A stretch of DNA of 64,000 bases, from positions 16,022,501-16,086,500 of the forward strand of contig CM037459.1 in assembly GCA_021014325.1 (NCBI GenBank), given 5' to 3'. Below the pieces are notes generated by a model, which searched no databases, had not been told where the DNA came from, and saw only the letters and a list, made by a program, of their open reading frames with translations. Shown piece after piece: positions 1 to 9,991 of this stretch. This DNA comes from Plazaster borealis (taxonomy: Eukaryota; Echinodermata; Asteroidea; Forcipulatida; Labidiasteridae). The translations under genes and the position numbers were made by a program. The stretch's first letter is position 1. Each line of letters opens with the position of its first letter.

Positions 1-164
1 ATGATATGCAAAACTTCATGGAGATAGGTTCAAATGAACATTTGTTTTACTAGATGTTACATAGGCTTTTAAATGAAGAAAGTGTCCACAGTTGGTCTGC
101 AGCCCAAAGGAGCACCATCAAAATGTAGCATGTAAAGCCCATAAATCAAAATGTTCAAGTTCGG

Positions 165-3100
165 TTAGATCACGAAATCTCCTGTTTGCATCCAGCGGGG
201 AGGTTGACGGTTTCGTCGCGGGTGATTTGGCCGGCCGGTCCAATTATCACTGCCATGTTGTTCTGAAACTTCTAATTCATCCTCTCCCTCAATGTCATGG
301 TTGTGGATGATTGAGTTACCGAGTGGGGTATCTGAGGCAAAATTTATCCCTGCCTCATCCCCAAGTCCACGATCCTCCTTTGACGTGTAATCTCTCACGT
401 CTGCTACTTCAACCTCCCGTTCAGTAGAATCGTTAGCTGAAGCCCTGACTCCTCGTAGGTTTGTCGGTAGATTTGAAGGTGCCTCATCCCGCCTATCAAC
501 AGTGGTAGTGCCATCTTCGTTCTCGCCTGAAGGATCCTGTTCAAAAGTACTTGAATAGCACGGTTTTAACCTATCAAAATGTACCACCACACGATAGTGC
601 GTTTTTACATTTTCAATCCTGTACACAGCATCTGAAATACACTTTTTGACAATGAATGGGCCTTTCCAAAAAGATTGCAACTTAGGACTTAGACCAACTT
701 TTCTTCTAGGGCAAAATAACCAAACCTTATCACCCTCCTTGTAAGGTTTACCTTTGAGTTTTGCATCATACAAGCGTTTTTGACGTTTTTGCTCGCCTTG
801 TATATGATTTCGTGCCATCTCAAAAGCTCTGTGCATGCGACCATCTATCTCAGATGCATATGCCTCTGGGGTCACAATTTCACTTGTTTCTGGCCTTGGT
901 TGAGTGACTAAAACATGAAGAGGTAAATTTACCTCTCTGCCAAACATCATTCTATTTGGGCTAATTCCGGTGGTTTCTTGCTCACTTGCCCGATAACTCA
1001 TCATAACATATGGAATGTGTGTATCCCAGTCAGCTTGGTCGTCACATACATACATGCTTAACATAGACAATATAGTTCTATTAAATCTTTCCACGAGACC
1101 ATCAGACTGTGGGTGATAAGCAGTAGTCCTAGTTTTATTGATTCCTAAAAGGCGGCACACGGATTGAAATATCTTGCTTTGGAAATTCGAACCTTGGTCT
1201 GAATGAAGGGATAACGGAACTCCGTAACGGCAAATAAATTGCTCAACCAAAACTTTGGCTACTGTTTCTGCCTCCTGATTTCTCAAAGGATAGGCCTCAG
1301 CCCACTTTGTGAAATAGTCCATAACTATCAGAATGTAATGGTTACCATTTCTTGACCGAGGCAAGGGACCAAGTATATCCAAAGCTACCCTTTCAAAGGG
1401 TGCACCAACCAGGGAAGGTTTCATTGAACTTCGAAATTTGGGGGCAGGTGTTTTACGTTTTGCACATTTTTCACACTGCCTAATCCAGTTTGTTATGAAA
1501 GAACGGTAGCCTATCCAATAATACTGACGTTGGATTTTCTTAAAGGTCTTTGTTCTACCTAAATGGCCACCAGTTCTGGAATCATGTGCTAATTGCACCA
1601 CTTCTTTTTGTAATGATCTTGGAATCACCAACTGCTTAGTACTTGACGAAGAATTATCAACATAACGTCTGTACAACATACCTTGTTCTAGCTCTAGCTG
1701 GTCCCAAATATACCAGTATCCCTTAGTCTCCTGGCCCAGACCACCAATCAGACTTCCGGGAGGTTTCTCAGCAGAACTTTCCTTCATCTTTATGATTGGT
1801 GCTAACACATCATCGTTCCGCTGAGCCTCCCGTAGTCCGACCGGGTCCAAACCTGTAAAGACACTAAGAGAACAACTGTTAACTTTGTCATTAACAACAT
1901 TTACATTCACTGGTCCATCCTCATTTTCAAATGGCATTCTTGAAAGGGAATCTGCATTTTTATGTTGACTTCCCTGTCTATAACAAATTTCATAGTCAAA
2001 CGCACTCAAAGTTTCTATCCATCTGGCCAATTGGCCTTGTACATCTTTGAAATTGCACAGCCATCTTAGTGAGCCATGGTCGGTGCGTATGGTAAATTTT
2101 CTCCCGTATAAGTAATGTTTAAAGTGTTTCACAAAATGTACAACTGCGAGGAGTTCTCTCTTTGTTACACTGTAATTTCGTTCACTTTTAGTCAATTTAC
2201 GACTTCCGTAACTTATAACTTTCTCTTGTCCTTCTTGGATTTGTGAAAGAACTCCACCAATGCCCTTATCGCTAGCATCTGTATCTAGAATAAAAGGCTT
2301 TGAAAAGTCAGGAAATGTAAGAATACTTGCAGAAGTTAGCTTACGTTTAAGTTCCTGAAAAGACTGTTCACACTCGATAGTCCATTTAAAACCTACGTTC
2401 TTATGAGTCAGTTTATGAAGTGGTGATGCTATAAGAGCAAAATTTTGAATGAAACGTCGATAATAGGAACATAACCCAAGAAAACTACGCACTTCAGCAA
2501 GCTTACATGGCGTTGGCCAGTCTAGTATTTTACGTGTTTTTTCTGGGTCAGTGGACACACCTTGGTCTGACACAACGTGCCCAAGATACAAAACTTCTTT
2601 TTGAAACAGAAAGCATTTTTTTGGTTTCAGTTTGAGGCCTGCGGCTGAAAGCCTGCTAAAAACTTCACCCAGTCGTGAGCTGTGTTCTTCAAAAGTCTGG
2701 GCAAATACCAAAATATCATCAATGTATACCAAACATGTCTGCCAATGTAAACCAGCTAGGACACGCTCCATTAATCTTTCGAAAGTACTCGGAGCATTAC
2801 ATAGGCCAAAAGGCATCATGTTAAACTCATATAAACCAGTTCCCGTTGTGAAAGCCGTTTTACACTTATCTTTGGGGTCAACTTCAACCTGCCAATAGCC
2901 ACTAGCTAAGTCTAACGACGAGAACCACTTTGAGCCAGATAGTGTGTCAAGGCTGTCATCAACGCGTGGTAACGGGTATGCATCCTTATAAGTGACATTG
3001 TTTAATTTTCTGTAATCGATGCAAAACCTAGTGGTCCCGTCTTTTTTTTTAACCAGAATGACAGGACTTGCCCACGGGCTACTGGATGGAGAAATGACCC

Positions 3101-4067
3101 CTTTTTCTAACATGTCTTCTACCTGCTTTTGAGCCTCTGCTCGTTGGTGATGAGGTAATCTGCGCGCAGGCTGCCGTTTTGGCCTAGCATCAAAGGTTTC
3201 TATGTTATGATACACTACATTCGTTTGGCCAAGCTCCCCATCTTTTGAAAACACACTGTCATAATCATGTAACATGTTCTTTAACTTAACTTTTTGTTCA
3301 CCTGTTAAGTGTTCTGAACTTTTTTGATACAACTCTTCCAACTGAGAATTTGAGCCATTACTTGTGCATTCATGGTTTTCCACAGCTTGAGTTACACTTG
3401 CAGGTTGCAAAACTGCTACCTGGGTACCTTTGTACACCGTAGTTGCATCTGTTTTCAAGTTTAACATTCTAATTGGCACATAGTTATTTTTATCACAATT
3501 GGCAAATGTACGTCCAATTAACATACTATTATCTTTGGTCACATAACATCTTGACGGTTCTAGTAACCCACCTCGTGTGCCTATAGCACGAACATGTACT
3601 TCCCCTGGGACTATAGCCTCCTGACCCGACGGGATTGTAATAGTTTCTGCTACAGAAACCCTACAACAGTTACCAGTATCCACACTCTCAAGTGTCACTG
3701 GCACTTCAAATTTACCGAACCTCAACTTCTGTTTAGGCAAATCCAACACTCCTCCCTGATTTGAAAGAAAATCTAAGCCCAAAATGCCAGCCTGCGTAAT
3801 GGGTGCGACAAAAATTGCATGACGTCTTACAAGATTACCGAGTCTAATGACTATTTCTGCACAACCCTTCACCTTAAGTGCCGTACCTTCGGCAGCTATT
3901 ATGGACTCACTACAAGAATGCAGTGTCTGTCTCACATTCAAAGGCAATAACTCCCAAGTAAGTGGGTGTAAAATTGTTACTGATGACCCTGTATCTAACA
4001 AAAATTTAACATCAACACTATTTACCTTACCCCTGACAAAAATTGTACTCTTGGCCTCACAGTTCAA
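165..4067 (-). CDS. pol: Gypsy copy A Pol polyprotein (protease, reverse transcriptase, RNase H, integrase)
   Basis: About 1300 residues in one open frame. Visible in order: aspartic protease with LLDTGSS at about residue 25; reverse transcriptase with LDLASGYWQ at about 385 and the catalytic YIDD at about 448; RNase H with DTDASDKG at about 595; integrase HHCC zinc finger (H828, H835, C865, C868), then a DD35E catalytic triad at D897, D957 and E993; and a GPF motif at about 1136 of the GPY/F integrase tail. This is the Ty3/Gypsy order. The protein would cut the polyprotein, copy RNA to DNA in a cytoplasmic particle and insert the DNA into the genome. The frame has no stop codons. It lies in the same frame as gag, with a TGA between, so the first residue of Pol is not fixed; 4067 is only a nominal start (TTG). 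Family assignment is certain; activity is not tested. Confidence 0.95.
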   Translation of the reverse strand: MNCEAKSTIFVRGKVNSVDVKFLLDTGSSVTILHPLTWELLPLNVRQTLHSCSESIIAAEGTALKVKGCAEIVIRLGNLVRRHAIFVAPITQAGILGLDFLSNQGGVLDLPKQKLRFGKFEVPVTLESVDTGNCCRVSVAETITIPSGQEAIVPGEVHVRAIGTRGGLLEPSRCYVTKDNSMLIGRTFANCDKNNYVPIRMLNLKTDATTVYKGTQVAVLQPASVTQAVENHECTSNGSNSQLEELYQKSSEHLTGEQKVKLKNMLHDYDSVFSKDGELGQTNVVYHNIETFDARPKRQPARRLPHHQRAEAQKQVEDMLEKGVISPSSSPWASPVILVKKKDGTTRFCIDYRKLNNVTYKDAYPLPRVDDSLDTLSGSKWFSSLDLASGYWQVEVDPKDKCKTAFTTGTGLYEFNMMPFGLCNAPSTFERLMERVLAGLHWQTCLVYIDDILVFAQTFEEHSSRLGEVFSRLSAAGLKLKPKKCFLFQKEVLYLGHVVSDQGVSTDPEKTRKILDWPTPCKLAEVRSFLGLCSYYRRFIQNFALIASPLHKLTHKNVGFKWTIECEQSFQELKRKLTSASILTFPDFSKPFILDTDASDKGIGGVLSQIQEGQEKVISYGSRKLTKSERNYSVTKRELLAVVHFVKHFKHYLYGRKFTIRTDHGSLRWLCNFKDVQGQLARWIETLSAFDYEICYRQGSQHKNADSLSRMPFENEDGPVNVNVVNDKVNSCSLSVFTGLDPVGLREAQRNDDVLAPIIKMKESSAEKPPGSLIGGLGQETKGYWYIWDQLELEQGMLYRRYVDNSSSSTKQLVIPRSLQKEVVQLAHDSRTGGHLGRTKTFKKIQRQYYWIGYRSFITNWIRQCEKCAKRKTPAPKFRSSMKPSLVGAPFERVALDILGPLPRSRNGNHYILIVMDYFTKWAEAYPLRNQEAETVAKVLVEQFICRYGVPLSLHSDQGSNFQSKIFQSVCRLLGINKTRTTAYHPQSDGLVERFNRTILSMLSMYVCDDQADWDTHIPYVMMSYRASEQETTGISPNRMMFGREVNLPLHVLVTQPRPETSEIVTPEAYASEIDGRMHRAFEMARNHIQGEQKRQKRLYDAKLKGKPYKEGDKVWLFCPRRKVGLSPKLQSFWKGPFIVKKCISDAVYRIENVKTHYRVVVHFDRLKPCYSSTFEQDPSGENEDGTTTVDRRDEAPSNLPTNLRGVRASANDSTEREVEVADVRDYTSKEDRGLGDEAGINFASDTPLGNSIIHNHDIEGEDELEVSEQHGSDNWTGRPNHPRRNRQPPRWMQTGDFVI

Positions 4068-4091
4068 TGTTGGCTGGGTACCGCCCCATAC

Positions 4092-5273
4092 TCAGCCCCA
4101 CCTGGTTTCCCTGCTCGTTAGACGAGGTGTTCCGGAAAACTTGCGGTTGGTTGGGTTGGTTGGGTTGGGGGCATTATACGGACACTCGAACTGTCTGTGG
4201 CCTTCCTGCCTACAATTCCAACACACAATGGGACCCCTAGGTCGTCTAAGCCTATTACTCGACTGCTTTTCTTTGAGAATAGTCTGAAGCTCTTTTACAG
4301 TTTGTTCTAATTGTTCAACCTTAAGTTTAAGACCATCCTGAGTAGGTACACGTAGCTCAGTATCACATGAGGCACTAGTAGTAGTTGGCTTACTCTGACA
4401 TGCATTAGCACCTATCCTCTGCAACATATCAGTCTTGTTATACTCAACCTGAATAAAGGCCTCTTCTTCTAGTGCCGCAGTAAGGGCAGCTCCGAGGTCT
4501 CTAGGTTTAGTCCTTCTTACTTGCATTCTAACCTCAGGTAAGTCTAATGCCTCTATAAAATGATCTCTGCCTAACTCTTCCCTAAGTTCTGCTGATACCT
4601 CAGGGTACGCTTTAAAAACAAGTGTGCGAATATCACTAGCTAACTCGGGCAACTTCTCGCTTTTCCTGCGTGTTCTTACTTTAAGCTTAGCCCTATACAG
4701 ACCTGTCTGTCCTTGCGGAGAAAATCGATCTTTCAACGCATTGACAACTGCAGAAAAATCAAGTTTAATTGAATCAGCTAAGTCAGTATAAACCTGGAGG
4801 GCTGGCCCTCGCAACCTCACGGCTAGAAATCTAGTTTTCTGGTCTAAGGACCACCCGTTTATCTGGCTACATAAATTCAAATTAGTTAACCAATCCTCGA
4901 ATGACTTGCTACCATCGTAATTATCTGGCTGAACGACTGGCTTTACCGTGCCTGGCTGTCTTAAAGTACTACTTAAAGCTACTGGTACGTCATTAGTCCT
5001 ATTGGGCATATTGGAACGTTGTGGTAATGAACAAAAATCAGTACTAGGAGTGTCCAAACTAGGAGAACCAGCACCTAAAACTTCATGTACAACTATAGGA
5101 GTGTCCCGAGGTGGCAGTCTTAGTCTACCCGAAGGGGCAGACCTGTGGCTGGGAACACTGGAACTTTGTGTCGTCCTTAACTCAGCCAGCCTTTCTCTTC
5201 TAGACTGTATTTCCTCGTCTAAAAGTCTTAGTGTTTGGTTCAACTGACCAGCCAAATCTGTTCTCGATCCCAT
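4092..5273 (-). CDS. gag: Gypsy copy A Gag (capsid/nucleocapsid) protein
   Basis: 393 residues from an ATG at 5273, directly downstream of the primer binding site. The middle holds a retrotransposon gag domain (FEDWLTNLNLCSQINGW at about 126, then LAVRLRGPALQVYTDLAD). The C-terminal third has a predicted coiled segment (KLKVEQLEQTVKELQTILKE) and one CCHC zinc knuckle, CWNCRQEGHRQFEC, for RNA binding. Such proteins form the particle in which reverse transcription occurs. The frame ends in TGA at 4092-4094, and the pol frame then continues in the same phase, which suggests stop-codon readthrough as one option. Copy B has an extra base nearby, so the true expression mode is unsettled. Confidence 0.92.
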   Translation of the reverse strand: MGSRTDLAGQLNQTLRLLDEEIQSRRERLAELRTTQSSSVPSHRSAPSGRLRLPPRDTPIVVHEVLGAGSPSLDTPSTDFCSLPQRSNMPNRTNDVPVALSSTLRQPGTVKPVVQPDNYDGSKSFEDWLTNLNLCSQINGWSLDQKTRFLAVRLRGPALQVYTDLADSIKLDFSAVVNALKDRFSPQGQTGLYRAKLKVRTRRKSEKLPELASDIRTLVFKAYPEVSAELREELGRDHFIEALDLPEVRMQVRRTKPRDLGAALTAALEEEAFIQVEYNKTDMLQRIGANACQSKPTTTSASCDTELRVPTQDGLKLKVEQLEQTVKELQTILKEKQSSNRLRRPRGPIVCWNCRQEGHRQFECPYNAPNPTNPTNRKFSGTPRLTSRETRWG

Positions 5274-5318
5274 CTTAAGTAATTGAGTCGTACCTAATTA
5301 AATAAATAATTTATCCGC

Positions 5319-5337
5319 AATCCCACCGCTGCCACCA
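5319..5337 (-). other. Primer binding site of Gypsy copy A, complementary to tRNA-Leu
   Basis: On the minus strand this reads TGG followed by TGGCAGCGGTGGGATT. It matches the complement of CCA plus the last 16 bases of animal tRNA-Leu(AAG) as I know it. It lies 4 bases inside the end of the LTR. Copy B has the identical 19 bases at 38700-38718. Confidence 0.8.
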
Positions 5338-5341
5338 AAAC

Positions 5342-6105
5342 TGTAACGGATTAAATTCACCGCCAGTAGAAATTAGGAATACGAACAACTAAAATCACTA
5401 AGAGAAATCGAGAACAGAATAATTGAAACAAGATGGAAACGAAATGCCGATACATAGTTATATTTTATCCCTTAACGGGACCATCCAAACAACGTATACC
5501 AAATGACAAGGCTTTTTGCCACAAAGGAAAATACTAAACAAAGTCTGGCAAAGCAAAGATTTCGGGACACTCCTAAACTAAAATAAATAAATGGTATTAC
5601 CTTAATAATGGTCGGATGACTGGCTGCAACTTATACAACTTAAACAACCCAACTTTATACAGAAAAACTAACACCCAGCCTCCGACCACAACCTCCTGCT
5701 CCTGCCACAGGACAAGACTGCCACCCCGAGCTCTAAGGCCCAGTGGTTTTATTAGAGTGGTCTGTAAGATTAACAATAACCATTAACTGCATTCCTTCTC
5801 CCAGATAGGGAGAACTGGAATGTCTAATTATTACAAGACAATTACAAATAACTGCATTCCTTCTCCCAGACCGAGAAATTGGAATGACTCTTAAATATTA
5901 CAAGACAGTAACTGCATTCCTTCTCCCAGACCGAGAAACTGGAATGACTCTTAAATATTACAAGACAATAACCAATAACTGCATTCCTTCTCCCCGACTG
6001 AGAAACTGGAATGACTCTTAAATATTACAAGACAATAACCAATAACTGCATTCCTTCTCCCCGACTGAGAAACTGGAATGACTCTTAATCATCTTATCCA
6101 TCACA
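5342..6105 (-). repeat. 5' LTR of Gypsy copy A (764 bp)
   Basis: Runs TGT...ACA on the minus strand and aligns end to end with the copy B LTRs and the solo LTR. It carries five tandem units of about 55-67 bp (5783-6088 region), each with the inverted pair CATTCC...GGAATG, against seven units in copy B. This count difference explains 764 versus 892 bp. The outer flank is CTAC at 6106; its partner is outside the window, so the target duplication cannot be checked. Confidence 0.92.
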
Positions 6106-6240
6106 CTACCACCCAGTGAAATCTGTCACATTGCATCTATATATGCACTTAATCATGTAGGTTATCAACACATAATATGATGCATAGAAATATGATAATA
6201 AAGCAATCAGAACAAAGGAACTCACCTAAACTAGGGAGGC
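6106..6240. other. Flank between Gypsy copy A and the decayed DIRS element
   Basis: 135 bp of AT-rich sequence with no ORF. It may be the 3' untranslated part of the DIRS element, into which copy A would have inserted. The other side of copy A is outside the window, so this cannot be shown. Confidence 0.4.
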
Positions 6241-6290
6241 TCCTGGCTGGGGAGTGTCCTGTGGATGAGAGGAGGCTCGACTAGCCACCC

Positions 6291-7250
6291 TCAGTACTGT
6301 TCTTCCTGCTCCGCCTCCGTCTGGAGAACGTCCTTGAGATAGTACTCAGTGAAGGGGTTAGGAGTTTTCCAACATGCCGCTTGAGTGATGTCGTTCATGG
6401 GGACACCCTTAAAAAGGCTGATGAGGTTGACACTGCCCTGACATTGTGTGCACGGACTGCCCCAGAGTCCCAATCTGCTGGGTCCTCCTGGGTCGAGAGG
6501 ATGGCTGTACCTATCCATCGGGCAATCGTGTCACGAGAGGCCGGCCGGTAAGGCGGGGTCGTCGTGATGAAAAGTTGTGAGTACCCTGTTCGAAGCGTTT
6601 TCGTGCGGTTGATTTACCACTTCAGAGCTCTATGGACACCACAATCTGTCGTCTGGCACAGGCGAGAACGATTTTATGTCTGGAACAAAGATGTCCGGGG
6701 GTAAAAAGGAGTCTGATTGATTTTTAGTCAAGAACCCTGCGTTAGGGGTCAGGCGGACAACACCCAGCTCCCACCGGATGTGCCCCGGATCTAACGTAAG
6801 GGAATGCAGTTTGCTACGCCGTCTATACATGGCCACTTCCAACAAGAAGATGACTTTAATGGACAACTGTAAAAAAGTCGTGTTACCCATCGGCTCATAC
6901 GGGGACCTCGACAAAGCTGACATTACACTGAAGAGGTCCCACAAGGGCACCAGCCTACGTGTCGGGGGACAAGAAACAAACATTGCCTAAACTAGCTGTC
7001 TAAGTGCCTGATTGTCCAAAACCTGAGGATCCATCGGGAAAGCCTCTGTGAATTAACGCTATGGTCGACCGGTAATTCTTAACCGTGGAAGTTGGAAGGT
7101 CGCTCTCAAACAAATATACCAGGAAATCTGCCATCTCCCCTATAGAAGTATTGAGGGATGCATAGACAGGCCTGCCGCACGGAGGAATTGCGTAATAGCA
7201 CCAAGCACGTCAGGTGAAGTTCCTGCGGAGCCGGGTGTAGGAACCCTCAG
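6291..7250 (-). pseudogene. DIRS tyrosine recombinase remnant
   Basis: On the minus strand, from high to low coordinates: an N-terminal SAM-like segment near 7140-7050 (EMADFLVYLFESDLPTSTVK then NYRSTIALIH), a middle segment at 6983-6630 (LWDLFSVMSALSRSPYEPMG, then EVAMYRRRSKLHSL) and the C-terminal segment at 6518-6291 (LFKGVPMNDITQAACWK, then FTEYYLKDV, whose Y is the expected nucleophile). These match the layout of DIRS recombinases, which insert a circular DNA copy without target duplication. The pieces lie in different frames, and the HxxR region is garbled by a frameshift. It is non-functional as it stands. Confidence 0.8.
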
Positions 7251-9069
7251 CTGGGCTGGAACAGTATGACTGCCCACTGCGGAAGCACCACCTGCTCCAG
7301 TTTGGTTAGCACCCGAGGGATGAGGGAGAACAGGGGAAAAGCATAGGCCAGTAGCCTGTCCCACCGTATCGCTAGAGCGTCCGTCTGCCATGCACGACGA
7401 TCGGGGATCCTTGTGCAGTAGACCGGGAGCTGGTGATTGTCCCCCGAAGCAAACAGATCGACATTTTGTCGATCAATTAGCCGAAACAGAGACTGAACGA
7501 CCTGCGGGCGCAGTGTCCACTCTGTTGGGAGGATCCATCCCCTGGAGAGGGCGTCGGCCGTAACCATCTCCTCGCCCAGGAGGTGGACCGCCGAAAGTGT
7601 CATACTGTTGTGCATGCACCAATGGAGGAGCTTCCATGTGAGCGTGCACAGACAGCCCGACCGTGTGCCTCCCCTGGCGATTGATCTACGTAACCACTGT
7701 GGGGTTGTCGCATCGAACCAGGATAGCAGAACCCGCCATTAGGGCCCGGAAGTGCTCAAGCGAGTTGGAAACTGCCAAAAACTCAAGCACGTTTATATGG
7801 CTCGAGCGGTGCTCTGGCCCTCACAGACACGCCACTTGGCATGTGGGTAGGGTGGCCCCCCAGGCGGAAAGTGACGCGTCTGTCGTGACGGTCAGAGACG
7901 GCTGTGGCCTGCAAAAGGCCGGCCCCCCCTGTAAGGTTGGTGGAGTTGCGTCACCATTGGAGGAGTTGCGCCACCATTGGAGGTTCGGAAACAGCCAGGG
8001 TGTGGTCGGCACCAGATGGTTTGTGTTGTGGCGGCTGGGTAGAATGATAGCAGATGAAGCTGGATGGGGCGCATCTGCAGCCTGCAAAATTCCAGGACGT
8101 CCACCAGGCTGGCCATGAGACCGAGGAGTCTGAGCCATGCCTGTGCCGGGGCCACAGTTAATGGATTGACGAGGGATACGCACTGTCATAGATTTGACAG
8201 GCGCTCCCCCGTAGGGCAGGCTAGCCCCCTCTAGAGGTCGAGCGCCGCTCCCAGGAAAATCGGAAACTGGGAGTGGACAGGGTGCCACTTCTCGGTGTTG
8301 AAGATAAACCTGAGGTTGGATGTGACATGCACGCACGGTGAGGCTGAGAGCCTTGCCACAGCCTTGCGAGATTGTCCCACAACCAGCCAATCGTCGAGGT
8401 ACATGAAAATCTTCACACCCTGCCTTCGTAGCGCTGCCCTGATCGTCTCACAACCCGAGTAAAGACCCGGGTGAGGTGGAAAGCTCGTCTTTGTATTGAA
8501 ACCAAGGAATTTCAAGTGCTCTGGTCTGACAGGGACTTGCAAATAAATATGCGTCCATCAGATGAAGGCTGGCCGCCCACGCCGGTGTGTTGATTGATTC
8601 CGGAATAATCCTCAGCGTATCCATACGGAAACGCCGCAGATGCACAAATCTGTTCAGCGGCTTCAAGTTCAGGATAAGACGCCATACGCCGGAGGGTTGA
8701 CATAAATCGTGTGTGTGTCTCCCCTAGGGGGACCACCCGCACCGCTTCTTTCGAAAGCAGGCGCTTCGTTGGGTCAGACGGAACTGGCGTCGGTTGAACG
8801 ATCATGCTCGACAGGGGGATGCTCGAAAACTCCAGTGCGTAAACGCGACTGATTGTATCGAGCACCCACCAGTCGGGCCCCATCAAAGCCCAGGACCCTG
8901 CAAAGGCTCGAAGGCGACCCCTCACGGGTCCAACGGTAGGAGGTCGCCACGAGTATCGGCGACGCCTCCCAAGAACTCGGCAAGTACCGGGGGAAGTGTC
9001 TTTCGCCAGATAGCGACCAAGCCGGTTCTCTCCAAATGCTTCATAATCACTGAAAACACTAAAAAACAC
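7247..9069 (-). pseudogene. DIRS reverse transcriptase / RNase H remnant
   Basis: Minus-strand pieces in order: near 8666-8560 an RT fragment (HLMDAYLFASP, degraded from the DL-DAY-H-P motif); at 8542-8231 the catalytic segment VKIFMYLDDWLVVGQ; near 7900-7840 the RNase H start SLTVTTDASLSAWGATL; at 7615-7247 the tail with ADALSRGW, VDLFASGDNHQLPVYCTR and AWQTDALAI. Frames change several times. The upstream part, 9069-8700, has residual coding character but no domain I can name. DIRS-like YLDDW rather than YIDD distinguishes it from Gypsy. Confidence 0.8.
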
Positions 9070-9259
9070 TTCACAATATACGACACCTGACCTCTACAAC
9101 TCGTAACTGTCTTGATAACAATCTTCTCTAGCAAAAATACGGGTATTTCGGAGTAAAAATCAGGACCTCTGATTAAATAGGTCTTACCCGACCTGCCGCT
9201 AAGAGAAAAGAGGAAGCTCACGAGGCGTACATGCCATGGGGCACTGTGGGTAGCTGCAG

Positions 9260-9991
9260 AGGGCGCTGTTATATAGTATACTAAAGTCTTAAGCAATATA
9301 TACATGTACCGGCCGGTAATAGGAACATGCTAATGTAGTTGCTCTACAGGTAAGTAGAGTGAAGTAAACATAATTTGCCTAAAATAATTTGAGTTAATGA
9401 TTTAAATTTTGGTCCATATGCTATTGTTTTAAAAACGTAGTTGTAACTTTTAAGTCTGCCCGATTCACAAATCTTGTCTCTTTACTTGCATTGCATTACT
9501 GTCAATACAAAGAAAAGTGGAAAGATTTATTATTTAATTGACCCGTGTGGAAAAACAAAGTAGCGCATTGTTTTTGATAAACTGATCTGTGGTTACCGGG
9601 CGAATAATGACTTGCAATGACATACAAGAGTGTTGGGCCTACACTACCGTTAACGTCAACTCTGCCAGGTCCACAGAATCTTCACCCGTAATACACGTCT
9701 GCAAAAGTAGCGCACCGTGCCACAATTTTATTAACCACACAGGCCATTGGATGGGAGTTGTCAAAAGTAAAATTCCAATGACTTTACGTGAAACAAGAAG
9801 TTTTTAACGACATCATATTTGATCCTGTAGCTCATTCAAAATACGGCGCAGTACGGCAATCTCCGACACAATGCAGTGATTGCGCAATACCGGTACAGTA
9901 AGCTATATAGCGGCCATGGTGTCAGATTTGTCACTTAAAATTGTTGATTGTCGTAGGAATACGTTGTGCTTTAATTAGTTTTATTGGCCTG
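9260..9991. other. Unassigned non-coding stretch with a 40-bp repeated hairpin motif (9327-9366)
   Basis: No gene seen. 9327-9366 recurs with one mismatch at 23956-23995. It holds the hairpin CTCTAC-AGGTAA-GTAGAG and a perfect splice-donor string CAGGTAAGT. It sits just outside the DIRS remnant and resembles the circle junction of the DIRS at 31591-47963 (CAGGTAAGTAG), so it may be a DIRS terminus. Confidence 0.5.

Larger units (their letters stand above)
1..6105 (-). mobile_element. Ty3/Gypsy LTR retrotransposon, copy A (right-hand part; 3' LTR lies outside the window)
   Basis: Reading the minus strand from 6105 down, the order is 5' LTR (6105-5342), primer binding site (5337-5319), gag (5273-4092), pol (4067-165) and 3' untranslated DNA (164-1). 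The window edge falls before the 3' LTR, since the same stretch of copy B (37804-45018) runs a further 100 bp or so before its 3' LTR. The order PR-RT-RNaseH-integrase in pol places it in Ty3/Gypsy. Copies A and B are near identical in protein sequence, but A keeps long open frames while B is broken in many places, so A is the better reference for the family. No envelope ORF is visible. Whether A is still mobile cannot be judged without its 3' LTR. Confidence 0.93.
6240..9260 (-). mobile_element. Decayed DIRS-type (tyrosine recombinase) retroelement
   Basis: On the minus strand, from about 9000 down to 6291, fragments follow the DIRS order: reverse transcriptase (YLDDW), RNase H (TTDASLSAWG), the linker VDLFASGDNHQLPVYCTR with AWQTDAL, then a tyrosine recombinase. 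Many frameshifts and stops break it, and no gag is recognisable. It belongs to a different subfamily from the DIRS at 31591-47963, judging from the divergent protein fragments. I could not find its inverted ends with confidence, so both limits are approximate. Confidence 0.85.

Noticed and set aside
92..310. Plus-strand ORF over the Gypsy copy A end
   Set aside because: Shadow of pol on the minus strand and of its 3' UTR.
3847..4287. Plus-strand ORF of 146 codons
   Set aside because: Antisense shadow of the Gypsy gag-pol junction; the same shadow appears antisense to copy B.
165..5273. An endogenous retrovirus with envelope
   Set aside because: Pol is followed only by about 160 bp or more of untranslated DNA; no env ORF in copy A or B.
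6106..6109. CTAC as one half of a target duplication for Gypsy copy A
   Set aside because: The other flank is outside the window, so it cannot be checked.
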